From the NCBI RefSeq assembly GCF_000213055.1, contig NZ_CM001165.1, forward strand, positions 1,488,001 to 1,552,000: a stretch of 64,000 nt of DNA, in the 5' to 3' direction. Origin of the DNA: Streptomyces sp. Tu6071 (GTDB taxonomy: Bacteria; Actinomycetota; Actinomycetes; Streptomycetales; Streptomycetaceae). The notes beneath the pieces are model-generated. The model saw nothing but the letters and a program-made list of their open reading frames with translations. It searched no databases and was not told the origin of the DNA. The position numbers and the translations under genes are program-made. Positions 26,697 through 38,101 of the stretch are shown here, one piece after another (within the stretch, counting starts at the first letter, position 1; each line of letters starts with the position of its first letter).

Positions 26697-27896
26697 CTAA
26701 GTGAAGGCATGACGTGCGGCCGGAACCGGCCCTTCCAAGAGGGTCGAATCCCCCATTTCACTCAGCGCGAGGGCCAGCGCTCCCAGGACCTCGGCCCGGC
26801 CCCCGAGGGCCCCGGGGAGGACGGAGAGCTGCCGCGCGGCGCTCGGGATCGCGTACCGCCCCACCGACTCGCGGATGGGCCCGAGGATCAGCTCCCCCGC
26901 CTCGGCGAGGTCCCCGCCGAGCACGACGCGGCTCGGGTTGAGCAGATTGCAGAGGTTCGCGACCCCGCTGCCGATGTGCCGCCCCACGTCGCCCACGACG
27001 CGCCTGCACCCCGGGTCGCCCTCGCGGGCGAGGCGCACCATGCGCTCCAGCGTGAGATCGGCGCCGTGGCTGGAGTGCAGCAGCGGCAGGACGTAGCGGG
27101 CGGCCGTGAAGGTCTCCAGGCAGCCGCGGTTGCCGCAGCGGCACACCGGGCCCGCCTCGTCGAGCGTGATGTGCCCGATCTCGCCCGCCGTGCCCCCCGG
27201 GCCCCGGTAGATCCGCCCGTCGATGACGAGCCCGGCCCCGACACCGCTCGCGACCTTGATGTACGCGAGGTCGCGCACCCCGCGGCCCGCGCCCCACACC
27301 AGCTCGCCGAGCGCGCCGAGGTTGGCGTCGTTGTCGACGTGCACGGGCACCCCGAGCCGCCCGCTCAGCTCCTGGGCCGGGCGGGTACCCGACCAGCCCG
27401 GCAGGATCGAGGTGGAGCCGAGCGTCCCGGACTCGACGTCGATCGGGCCGGGCACGCCGAGCCCCACACCGGCGATCTTCGCCTCGTCCACGCCGGTCGC
27501 CGAGATGAGCCGCGCGACGACCTCCTCGGCCCGGTCCAGGCCCTGCGCCGCCGAGGCGTCCACGTCGAGCGGCTCGGACTCCTCGGCGAGCACCTGGTGC
27601 GCGAGGTTGCCGAGCGCGACCCGCAGGTGCGTGTGGCCGAAGTCGACGCCGATGACGATGCCCGCGTTGCCGCTGAGCGAGACGCTGCGCGCCCGCCGCC
27701 CGCCCGCCGACGTGGGCGTGACCTCGACGGTGCCGATCTCGCGCAGCTCACGGACGATGTTGGAGACGGTGGCCGCGGAGAGCCCGGTCGTCCGCGCGAT
27801 CTCCGCCTGCGTCAGTGAGCCGGCGAGCCGCACCGCCCGTACGACGCGTTCCAGATTGGCCCGGTGCAGCGACGACTGCGACCCCGGAGTCTCCAT
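26697..27896 (-). CDS. rok7B7: ROK-family transcriptional regulator of the xyl operon (Rok7B7-like)
   Basis: 399 residues. The N-terminal winged helix-turn-helix is LTQAEIARTTGLSAATVSNI (about 30-49). It is followed by the sugar-kinase-like ROK domain, with phosphate motif VIGVDFGHTH and zinc motif CRCGNRGCLETF. In S. coelicolor the orthologous ROK protein next to xylFGH affects xylose use, carbon catabolite repression and antibiotic production (established knowledge; orthology here is inferred from context). The start METPGS at 27894-27896 is preferred over an upstream GTG four codons earlier. The stop lies 118 nt before xylF. Confidence 0.87.
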   Translation of the reverse strand: METPGSQSSLHRANLERVVRAVRLAGSLTQAEIARTTGLSAATVSNIVRELREIGTVEVTPTSAGGRRARSVSLSGNAGIVIGVDFGHTHLRVALGNLAHQVLAEESEPLDVDASAAQGLDRAEEVVARLISATGVDEAKIAGVGLGVPGPIDVESGTLGSTSILPGWSGTRPAQELSGRLGVPVHVDNDANLGALGELVWGAGRGVRDLAYIKVASGVGAGLVIDGRIYRGPGGTAGEIGHITLDEAGPVCRCGNRGCLETFTAARYVLPLLHSSHGADLTLERMVRLAREGDPGCRRVVGDVGRHIGSGVANLCNLLNPSRVVLGGDLAEAGELILGPIRESVGRYAIPSAARQLSVLPGALGGRAEVLGALALALSEMGDSTLLEGPVPAARHAFT

Positions 27897-27921
27897 TGCC
27901 CCATCCACTCCCGCCCTCGAC

Positions 27922-27946
27922 CGGGTGCCCCGCAGCGGGGCACCCG
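27922..27946 (-). promoter_or_regulatory. Leader hairpin before the ROK gene
   Basis: CGGGTGCCCCG-CAG-CGGGGCACCCG is a perfect 11-bp stem, 26 nt upstream of the ROK start codon. It could be a leader structure or a terminator for transcription arriving from ngc. The rest of the 341-nt space between the ROK start and ngcG holds the entries below and no gene. Confidence 0.5.
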
Positions 27947-28022
27947 CGACCGGTCACAAGGAGTGACGGCGGCCACGTACAAGTTGTGAACTCCAAGTTC
28001 CGCTGTCGGGGTTGCCGCAGTC

Positions 28023-28039
28023 AAGTCCTTGACGGACTT
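28023..28039 (-). promoter_or_regulatory. Inverted repeat in the ROK promoter region
   Basis: AAGTCC-TTGAC-GGACTT. On the minus strand it is followed by TTGACT (a possible -35) and by two ACTTG half-like units further on. It is a possible autoregulatory site. Confidence 0.35.
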
Positions 28040-28099
28040 CGTTGTACGGGCGTGAGCGGGCCGTCACCGGGCGCGGCACGGCCCGGGACACGCGGAAGA

Positions 28100-28139
28100 C
28101 CGCGTCCGCCGCCGCCCCGTGGGGCTGCGGCGGACGCGG
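28100..28139 (-). terminator. Terminator of the ngc operon
   Basis: CCGCGTCCGCCGC and GCGGCGGACGCGG enclose an inner GCCCC-GT-GGGGC pair, giving an almost perfect 19-bp stem, about 100 nt beyond the ngcG stop. Confidence 0.65.
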
Positions 28140-28237
28140 TGCGTTCCGGTCGGGCCGATGCTATGTCAGTTCGCTTGCGCGAAGGGTGAATCCCGGGGAG
28201 CGGGGCGGGCGTTCGCGCTCCCGCGCCGCTCGCTCCC

Positions 28238-29248
28238 CTACTTCACGGCCCCCGCCGTGAGCCCTTCCTGCACCTGGCGCTGGAAGAGGATGTACGCGGC
28301 GAGCACCGGGAGCATCGCCATCACGAGCCCCGCGAAGAGGCCCGAGTAGTCGCCCTTGTACCCCTGGCTCGTGGCGAGGGCCACGAGTCCCTGGGTGAGC
28401 ACCTTCTTGTCCTCGTCGGTGTTGAGCACCGTGGGCAGCAGGTACTGGTTCCACTGCCCGAGGAAGTTGAAGATCCCGACGCTGATGAGCCCGGGGCGGG
28501 CCATCGGCAGCATGATCTGGAAGAAGGTACGGGTGTGGGACGCCCCGTCGATCATCGCCGCCTCCGCGACCGAGCCCGGCAGGGTCCGGAAGAAGGAGGT
28601 GAGGAAGAAGACCGTGAAGGGCAGCGAGTAGGCGATGTAGACGAGGATCAGTCCGTGCGTCGTGTTGAGCAGCCCGAGGTTCTTCATGACGAAGAAGAGC
28701 GGCACCAGCGCGAGGATGACCGGGAAGCTCATCCCGCCCACGAACAGGTAGTAGATGAACCGGTTGCCGGGGAAGTCGAAGCGCGCCAGGACGTAGGCGC
28801 ACATCGAGCCGAGCAGCAGCGTGCCGACGAGCGAGAAGCCCACCACGACGACCGTGTGGAGGAAGTAGTCGCTCATGTGGGCGTTGGTCCACGCCCGCGA
28901 CCAGTTGTCGAAGTGCAGCGAGTCCGGCAGGGCCCACGGGTGGTTGAAGATCGACCCGTCGTCCTTGAAGGAGGTCATGACCGCCCACAGGAGCGGCATG
29001 ACGACGAGGATCGCCCAGAGCACGAGGAAGCCGTGCGAGAAGACGTTGAGCACGCCGCCCGTCTTCGTCCCGCCGCTCGGCCGGGGGGCACCCGCCGTGC
29101 CCGTACCGCCGGTTTCGCCCACCGGGCCCTCGGGGCCGCCCGGACCCTCCGGGCCGTCCGGCCCGTCCTGCCCGGGGACGAAGGCCCCCGGGGCCGCGTC
29201 GGCCGGCTCGCCGTGCTCCGCCGGGGATGGGGTGTCGGTGGTCTTCAT
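28238..29248 (-). CDS. ngcG: N-acetylglucosamine/chitobiose ABC transporter permease
   Basis: 336 residues. The first about 65 are a disordered Gly/Pro/Asp-rich cytoplasmic extension. Six membrane helices of the MalG type follow. The EAA loop EAAMIDGASHTRTFFQIMLP contacts the ATPase. No ATPase gene is present; streptomycete carbohydrate importers of this type usually share the MsiK ATPase encoded elsewhere. The ATG overlaps the ngcF stop by one base (TGATG), indicating coupling. Confidence 0.88.
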   Translation of the reverse strand: MKTTDTPSPAEHGEPADAAPGAFVPGQDGPDGPEGPGGPEGPVGETGGTGTAGAPRPSGGTKTGGVLNVFSHGFLVLWAILVVMPLLWAVMTSFKDDGSIFNHPWALPDSLHFDNWSRAWTNAHMSDYFLHTVVVVGFSLVGTLLLGSMCAYVLARFDFPGNRFIYYLFVGGMSFPVILALVPLFFVMKNLGLLNTTHGLILVYIAYSLPFTVFFLTSFFRTLPGSVAEAAMIDGASHTRTFFQIMLPMARPGLISVGIFNFLGQWNQYLLPTVLNTDEDKKVLTQGLVALATSQGYKGDYSGLFAGLVMAMLPVLAAYILFQRQVQEGLTAGAVK

Positions 29249-30285
29249 CAGAACTCCAGCCGCTCGCGCCTGCCCAGCCGCATCACGAGGCCGGAGAAGA
29301 TCAGCGTGATGACGAGCAGGGCGACGCCGATGGTCGTGGCGTAGCCCGCCTGTCCCTGGCCGAACGCCTTCTGGTAGACGAGCAGCGGCAGCACAGTGGT
29401 GGAGTCGGCCGGGCCGCCGGGGCCCACCGACATGATCTGGACGACGGCGAAGGCTTCCGCGCCGAGCGAGAGGATGCCCATGTAGACCCAGCCGGACTGC
29501 ACGGTGTCCCAGAGCAGCGGCAGGGTGAGGCGGAAGAAGGTCGTGAAGCGCCCCGCGCCGTCGAGCAGCGCGGCCTCGTACAGCTCCGAAGGGATCGAGG
29601 CCATCCCGGCCGAGAAGAGCACCACGAAGAAGCCGACCTGCGTCCACACGAGGACGGCCATGATGCACCACAGGGCGAGGTTCGGGTCCCCGAGCCACTC
29701 AGGCTGCACGCTGTCGAGACCGACGCCGCGCAGCACGGAGTTGAGCGCGCCGGTCTTCGGGTTGTAGGCGAACTGGAAGAGCAGGGCCACGATGGCGATC
29801 GAGAGGACCTGCGGGAAGAAGTAGACGATCTTGTAGAAGGACGAGCCGCGCACGCCTGCGATCGCCGAGCCCTTCCGGCGCCGCCCGCCCACGTTGACCA
29901 TGAACGAGAGGAAGAGGGCGATGCCGAGGACGACGACGGGCAGCAGGACGACGTAGGTGACGCTGTGCTGCGCCGACTTCCAGAAGGTGTCGTCGTCGAA
30001 CATCTTCTTGTAGTTGTCGAACCCGACCATCTTGAAGTCGGGGCTCAGGCCGGTCCAGTCCGTGAAGGAGTAGTAGATCGCCTGGATGAACGGCCAGATC
30101 ACGAAGACCGCGTAGAGCGCGAGCGGGACGATCAGGAAGCCGATGACGAAGGGGTACTTGCCGCGGTCGGCGGCACTGCGGGGGCGCTTGCTCGCGCGGC
30201 CCGGGGCTGTTTTCCGCGTACGCCCGGCGGCCGGGGCGGACGCGAGGTCCGCCCCGGCTCCGGGGTCGCTGTACTCGCTCGCCAT
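29248..30285 (-). CDS. ngcF: N-acetylglucosamine/chitobiose ABC transporter permease
   Basis: 345 residues with a basic, Ala-rich N-terminal tail, then six to seven membrane segments of the MalF type. The EAA motif is ELYEAALLDGAGRFTTFFRL. It pairs with NgcG to form the channel. The start ATG at 30283-30285 overlaps the ngcE stop by one base, which rules out the longer upstream extension. Identity as the Ngc system rests on the strongly recognisable NgcE and on the synteny next to the ROK gene. Confidence 0.88.
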   Translation of the reverse strand: MASEYSDPGAGADLASAPAAGRTRKTAPGRASKRPRSAADRGKYPFVIGFLIVPLALYAVFVIWPFIQAIYYSFTDWTGLSPDFKMVGFDNYKKMFDDDTFWKSAQHSVTYVVLLPVVVLGIALFLSFMVNVGGRRRKGSAIAGVRGSSFYKIVYFFPQVLSIAIVALLFQFAYNPKTGALNSVLRGVGLDSVQPEWLGDPNLALWCIMAVLVWTQVGFFVVLFSAGMASIPSELYEAALLDGAGRFTTFFRLTLPLLWDTVQSGWVYMGILSLGAEAFAVVQIMSVGPGGPADSTTVLPLLVYQKAFGQGQAGYATTIGVALLVITLIFSGLVMRLGRRERLEF

Positions 30286-31730
30286 CAGCGGTGCTTGTAG
30301 TGGGGGATCGAGTCGTCCTTGGCGGCGGCGTCGGCGAAGTCCTGGCACTTCTTGATCGCCTCGGCAGGGGTCATGCGCCCGGCCATCATCTCGCCGAGGG
30401 CGCCGACGCCGATCTTCTGCTTGTTGAGGTCGACGTACCAGTCCTGGAGGCGCGGGTTGAGGACGTTCTCGCCGGCCTTGTCCAGGGCGTCGATGCCGGA
30501 CTGGAGGGCGGTGGAGAGTTCGAGCCCGTCGGTGCCGCCGTTGAGGGCGGAGAGGGACTTCACCTTCTGCGTGAAGTTCTTCGAGCTGGCCTCGGAGAGC
30601 ATGACGCGGAGCTGCTCCATGCCGCCGTCGGGGTTCTTGGCGTTCTTCGGGACGATGAAGGGCTCACCGCCGGACGCCCACAGGGTGCCGAAGGGCAGCG
30701 CGTCCGAGCTGTCGAGGCTGGAGGGCGCGGCGACCTTCATCTGGAAGTTCTTCGGCGTGGTCTTCGCCGCCTCGTTCTCGACCCAGGAGCCGTTGGGGAT
30801 GAAGAGCGCGTTGCCCTTGGTCCACTCGGTCTGCGACTGGATGTGGTCGAGGCCGGGGGTGCCCTTGAGGACGTACCCCTTCTTGTACAGCTCGTAGTAC
30901 GCCTCGAAGCCGGCCTTGACGGCGGGGTCCTTCCAGGCGTTCGGCTCCAGGTTGTCGATCGCGTCGAGTACCTTGCGGCCGCCGATCTTGCCGATGAACG
31001 GGAAGAGCGAGAAGGGGAGGTAGTACGGGTACTTGCCGGCGTACGTCCAGCCCGCGATGCCCTTCTTCTTCGCCGTGGCGCAGACCTTGAGCATGTCGTC
31101 CCAGGTCTCGGGGTACTCCACGCCCAGCTTGTCGAGGTTGGTCTGCGAGTACCACACGCCGTAGACGGTGTAGGCGTAGTTGAAGACGTAGCACGCCTCG
31201 CCCTCGTACTGGCCCATCTCGACGATGCCGGGGCGCAGGGTGTCGCGCACCTTCTTGGCGGGGTCGTCGTAGGAGGGGGCGTCGAGGAGCGGGGTGAGGT
31301 CGGCGAGCTGCTTCTTGCCGACGAGGACGCCCATGTCCATCTGCTCGGCGCCGGAGTTGTCGATGAGGTCCGGCGGGGTGCCGCCGTTGAAGCGCGGCTG
31401 GAGCGTGGACTGGATCTTCTGGGTCGGGGTGAACTTCACCTTCGCCTTGGGGAAGTTCTTCTCGTAGACGGCGACGGCGTCCTTGCCGTACTCGCTGCCG
31501 AAGCCGCCGTCGAAGAGCACGAAGTCGAGCGGCGCGCTCTCGTTGACGCCGAGCGGGTTCTTCTTGCTCTTGGTGCCCTTCTTCTCGGGCTTGTCGTCGG
31601 AGCCGCTGTCGCTGCTGGCACAGGAGGCCAGGAAGCTCATCGTGGGCACGGTGACGAGACCGATCGCGGCGGAGCGCTTGATGAGGTCGCGCCGGCCGAG
31701 ACCGTGGCCGTTCGCTCGGGAAGATCCCAT
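30285..31730 (-). CDS. ngcE: N-acetylglucosamine/N,N'-diacetylchitobiose-binding lipoprotein
   Basis: 481 residues. The signal sequence contains twin arginines in GRRDLIKRSAAIGLV and ends in a lipobox, FLASC. It is therefore probably a Tat-exported lipoprotein. The mature part is an extracellular solute-binding protein of family 1, with the NgcE-type segments PPDLIDNSGAEQMDMGVLVG and WTYAGKYPYYLPFSLFPF. In S. coelicolor the ortholog binds diacetylchitobiose. The ATG at 31728-31730 is chosen because GAGGA lies 7 nt upstream; a TTG two codons earlier is too close to it. A DasR-like site lies about 210 nt upstream. Confidence 0.9.
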   Translation of the reverse strand: MGSSRANGHGLGRRDLIKRSAAIGLVTVPTMSFLASCASSDSGSDDKPEKKGTKSKKNPLGVNESAPLDFVLFDGGFGSEYGKDAVAVYEKNFPKAKVKFTPTQKIQSTLQPRFNGGTPPDLIDNSGAEQMDMGVLVGKKQLADLTPLLDAPSYDDPAKKVRDTLRPGIVEMGQYEGEACYVFNYAYTVYGVWYSQTNLDKLGVEYPETWDDMLKVCATAKKKGIAGWTYAGKYPYYLPFSLFPFIGKIGGRKVLDAIDNLEPNAWKDPAVKAGFEAYYELYKKGYVLKGTPGLDHIQSQTEWTKGNALFIPNGSWVENEAAKTTPKNFQMKVAAPSSLDSSDALPFGTLWASGGEPFIVPKNAKNPDGGMEQLRVMLSEASSKNFTQKVKSLSALNGGTDGLELSTALQSGIDALDKAGENVLNPRLQDWYVDLNKQKIGVGALGEMMAGRMTPAEAIKKCQDFADAAAKDDSIPHYKHR

Positions 31731-31941
31731 GCTCAAGTCCTCGCTTTCATCCAGGACTCAGGCGGTGAACCGGACCTTCCCCGGCACCGCGGTGAAGTGT
31801 GACTGGGGTCGTGCTGGAACTGCGGGGTGATGCGCGCCGGTTGGGTGCGGTACGGCGGCGTGCGGGCGTGGCGGCCCGCGTGTCCGTGTCCTTCTCCCCC
31901 GGTTCCGCGCGGGTCCGGCTTTCCGGACCGGGCGGTCGCCG

Positions 31942-31957
31942 ACAGGTATAGTCCACT
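31942..31957 (-). promoter_or_regulatory. DasR-responsive-element-like operator upstream of ngcEFG
   Basis: ACAGGTATAGTCCACT matches the 16-bp DasR consensus A(G/C)TGGTCTAGACCA(G/C)T at 13 of 16 positions. DasR is the GntR repressor of N-acetylglucosamine and chitin genes in streptomycetes. The reverse strand contains TATACC, which could serve as a -10. Confidence 0.6.
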
Positions 31958-32201
31958 TGCGGCACGGGGGGCAAGATCGAAAGCCTCATTGGCCTTGGAA
32001 CTTTCCCTAGTTGAGACATCCGGGAAACGCCAGGTAGCCGGACGTGTCGGCAACTTCCCAGTACAGAGGGCTTTTTACGGACGAGCGCGACGGCGATTGT
32101 TCCCCCGCGCAACGAAGTACGGGACGGGGCACGGGAATTCGCGAGGGCGCACACGGAATGGGCCGCGCCGTTTTCCGGGCTTATCCGGAAAGCACGCGAA
32201 A

Positions 32202-32231
32202 GGGCCCCTTCCCGGCGACGGGAAGGGGCCC
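32202..32231 (-). terminator. Terminator of the aconitase gene
   Basis: GGGCCCCTTCCC (32202-32213) and GGGAAGGGGCCC (32220-32231) form a perfect 12-bp stem with a 6-nt loop, 22 nt after the acn stop. Confidence 0.75.
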
Positions 32232-32252
32232 TCGGTCCTGCTCGGCTGAGCC

Positions 32253-35342
<3,090 letters not shown>

Positions 35343-36254
35343 TCAGTACGCGGGCGGGCCCGCCTCCACGCGGCGCAGGACGGGCGCGAGCCGGTCGATG
35401 TGCTCGCCGTCCCCGGCCTGGCGCTCGTCCCACCACGTCATCCCGGCCTCCGCGTACGGCGCGATCAGTTCGGCGGCCCGGTCCGGGTCGCGCGGCGAGA
35501 TGCCGCCGAGGACGAGGTCGAAGGGCGTCGCGGGCGTGGCGTGCTCCCGTACGTACGCCTCGGGGTGCTCGCGCGCGAAGGCGGCGCGGTGCTCCCGTAC
35601 GTACGCCATCAGCTCGCGGACCTGCGCGAGATCGGGCGGCGTGCCGTGCGACGCCTCGCGGAAGAGCGGGACCGCGCCGTCCCAGCGGGCGGCGCGGCGC
35701 ATGGGCGGGCGGCTCGGCCAGAAGCCGCCGATCCACACGGGCGGGCGCGGGCGCTGGACGCTCGCGGGCAGCAACTGGGCGTCGTCGACCGTCCAGTGGG
35801 TGCCGCGGTGCGTGACGCGCTCGCCCGACCAGTAGCGGCCGAGGAGTTCGAGGCCCTCGTCGAGCATCCCGGCGAGGACGCGCGGGTCGGTGGGCTCGCC
35901 GAAGCTGCCGTACTCGTCCTCGATCGGCCCGCCGAGACCGGCGCCGAGGACGACGCGACCGCCGCTGAGCGCGTCGAGCGTGGCGACCTGGCGGGCGAGT
36001 TGGTGGGGGCGGCGGCGCGGGACCGGGGTGAGGAGGGTGCCCAGGCGCAGGCGCGTGGTGGCGAGCGCGGCGGCGGTGAGCAGCATCCAGGGATCGCCGA
36101 ACGACACGCCGCGCCGGCTCTCCCTGTCGTGCAGGACGTGGTCCCAGACGAAGAGCCCGTCCCAGCCGGCGTCCTCGGCCGCGCGGGCGAGGCGGGCGAC
36201 GGTGCGCGGGTCGGCGAAGTCACCGAAGTTGGGGATGTTCACGGAGTAGCGCAT
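35343..36254 (-). CDS. LLM-class flavin-dependent oxidoreductase
   Basis: 303 residues, a luciferase-like monooxygenase (TIM barrel, F420 or FMN dependent). It begins with YSVNIPNFGDFADPRTVARL. The family signatures AGWDGLFVWDHVL, ATTRLRLGTLLTPVPRRRP and LSGGRVVLGAGLGG are present. No cofactor or substrate can be assigned. The ATG at 36252-36254 has GAGGA about 8 nt upstream; an upstream in-frame GTG is less likely. It sits between acnA and the HTH-MurA gene, facing away from the latter. Confidence 0.87.
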   Translation of the reverse strand: MRYSVNIPNFGDFADPRTVARLARAAEDAGWDGLFVWDHVLHDRESRRGVSFGDPWMLLTAAALATTRLRLGTLLTPVPRRRPHQLARQVATLDALSGGRVVLGAGLGGPIEDEYGSFGEPTDPRVLAGMLDEGLELLGRYWSGERVTHRGTHWTVDDAQLLPASVQRPRPPVWIGGFWPSRPPMRRAARWDGAVPLFREASHGTPPDLAQVRELMAYVREHRAAFAREHPEAYVREHATPATPFDLVLGGISPRDPDRAAELIAPYAEAGMTWWDERQAGDGEHIDRLAPVLRRVEAGPPAY

Positions 36255-36423
36255 GGGCGCATCCTCGGCCGGGCACACGAGTGGCGCAACGCCACGACGG
36301 AGAGGCCGCCCGTCACCCGAGTGGCGCGGGCGGCGTGGACGCGGTTGACTGAAATGCCCTCACCGCGCCCGGGGTTGTACGGGTATGACGCCTCGCGCGC
36401 CCCACACCCCCCAAGCGGCGACG

Positions 36424-36444
36424 ATCTCATATCTGAGATAGCCT
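36424..36444 (+). promoter_or_regulatory. Leaderless promoter with overlapping palindrome for the HTH-MurA gene
   Basis: ATCTCA-TATC-TGAGAT (36424-36439) runs directly into TAGCCT (36439-36444), a -10 hexamer 6 nt before the ATG. A protein bound to the palindrome would cover the promoter. The arms and the 6-4-6 spacing resemble the acnA palindrome. Confidence 0.6.
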
Positions 36445-36450
36445 GCACCC

Positions 36451-37980
36451 ATGGCAGACGATTACCTCGTACGCATCGGCAAGCTCATCCGTGACGCCCG
36501 TCAGCATCGCGGCTGGTCACAGGCGCAGCTCGCCGAAGCGCTGGCCACGAGCCAGAGTGCGGTCAACAGGATCGAGCGCGGCAACCAGAACATCAGCCTT
36601 GAGATGATCGCCCGCATCGGGGAGGCCCTGGACAGCGAGATCGTCTCGCTCGGGTACTCCGGCCCGATGCACCTGCGGGTCGTCGGTGGTCGCCATCTGT
36701 CGGGCGCGATCGACGTCAAGACGAGCAAGAACGCGTGCGTCGCGCTGCTGTGCGCGAGCCTCCTCAACAAGGGCCGTACGACGCTGCGGCGCGTGGCCCG
36801 CATCGAGGAGGTCTACCGCCTCCTCGAAGTCCTCTCCTCGATCGGCGTCAAGGCGCGCTGGATCAACGACGGCAAGGACCTGGAGCTGGTCCCGCCGGCC
36901 GAGCTGAACATGGCGGCGATCGACGCGGACGCGGCGCGCCGCACCCGCTCGATCATCATGTTCCTGGGCCCGCTGCTGCACCGCATGGACCACTTCACGC
37001 TGCCGTACGCGGGCGGCTGCGACCTCGGCACGCGGACCATCGAGCCGCACATGATCGCGCTGCGCCGCTTCGGTCTCGACATCACGGCGACCGAGGGCCT
37101 GTACCACGCGGCCGTGGAGCGGGCGATCGCCCCGGACCGCCCGATCGTGCTGACCGAGCGCGGCGACACCGTGACGGAGAACGCGCTGCTCGCCGCCGCG
37201 CGCAACAGCGGCGTCACGACGATCCGCAACGCCTCGTCGAACTACATGGTCCAGGACCTGTGCTTCTTCCTGGAGGCCCTGGGCGTACGGGTCGAGGGCA
37301 TCGGCACGACGACGCTCACGGTGCACGGCGTGCCCGACATCGACGTCGACGTGGACTACTCGCCCTCCGAGGACCCGGTCGAGGCCATGAGCCTCATCGC
37401 CGCCGCCGTCGTCACGGAGTCCGAACTCACCGTGCGCCGCGTGCCGATCGAGTTCCTGGAGATCGAGCTGGCCGTCCTGGAGGAGATGGGCCTCGACCAC
37501 GACCGCTCCACGGAGTACGTCGCGGACAACGGCCGCACCCGGCTGACCGACCTGACGGTCCGCCCCTCCAAACTGGAGGCGCCGATCGACAAGATCCACC
37601 CCATGCCCTTCCCGGGCCTGAACATCGACAACGTCCCGTTCTTCGCGGCGATCGCGGCCGTGGCCCAGGGCAAGACCCTCATCCACGACTGGGTCTACGA
37701 CAACCGCGCGGTCTACCTGACCGACCTCAACCGCCTCGGCGGCCGGCTCCAGCTCCTCGACCCGCACCGCGTCCTGGTCGAGGGCCCCACCCGCTGGCGC
37801 GCCTCCGAGATGATGTGCCCGCCCGCCCTGCGCCCGGCGGTCGTCGTCCTCCTCGCGATGATGGCGGCCGAGGGCACCTCGGTGCTCCGCAACGTCTACG
37901 TCATCAACCGGGGCTACGAGGACCTGGCGGAACGCCTGAACTCGGTGGGGGCGCAGATCGAGACGTTCCGCGACATCTGA
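36451..37980 (+). CDS. murA2: HTH-UDP-N-acetylglucosamine 1-carboxyvinyltransferase fusion (MurA-like)
   Basis: 509 residues. Residues 6-65 form an XRE-type helix-turn-helix (GWSQAQLAEALATSQSAVNR). The remainder is a MurA/EPSP-synthase fold, which in MurA transfers enolpyruvate to UDP-GlcNAc, the first committed peptidoglycan step. SKNACVALL matches the MurA substrate-binding Lys-Asn, and C190 in AGGCDLGTR aligns with the catalytic, fosfomycin-target cysteine. The enzyme domain therefore looks intact, with a DNA-binding domain added. It may be a second MurA, a regulator, or both. The leaderless promoter overlaps a palindrome, suggesting autoregulation (inference). Confidence 0.85.
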   Translation: MADDYLVRIGKLIRDARQHRGWSQAQLAEALATSQSAVNRIERGNQNISLEMIARIGEALDSEIVSLGYSGPMHLRVVGGRHLSGAIDVKTSKNACVALLCASLLNKGRTTLRRVARIEEVYRLLEVLSSIGVKARWINDGKDLELVPPAELNMAAIDADAARRTRSIIMFLGPLLHRMDHFTLPYAGGCDLGTRTIEPHMIALRRFGLDITATEGLYHAAVERAIAPDRPIVLTERGDTVTENALLAAARNSGVTTIRNASSNYMVQDLCFFLEALGVRVEGIGTTTLTVHGVPDIDVDVDYSPSEDPVEAMSLIAAAVVTESELTVRRVPIEFLEIELAVLEEMGLDHDRSTEYVADNGRTRLTDLTVRPSKLEAPIDKIHPMPFPGLNIDNVPFFAAIAAVAQGKTLIHDWVYDNRAVYLTDLNRLGGRLQLLDPHRVLVEGPTRWRASEMMCPPALRPAVVVLLAMMAAEGTSVLRNVYVINRGYEDLAERLNSVGAQIETFRDI

Positions 37981-38101
37981 GGCGCCGATGTCGTCCCCGC
38001 TCGGCCCCCGCTCCGGAGGCCGGGCGGGGGCGCGTGCCCGCGTCGAGCCGGTCGGCCCGCGCTCGGCCCGGCGGCGGGTCCGGCGGATCTGCTTCCGTCC
38101 G

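Larger units (their letters stand above)
31731..32252. other. 522-nt intergenic region, ngcE promoter and acn 3' end
   Basis: No gene is seen. It contains the DasR-like site at 31942-31957 and the acn terminator at 32202-32231. The middle part (about 31960-32190) is AT-richer, with no structure I can assign. Confidence 0.6.
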
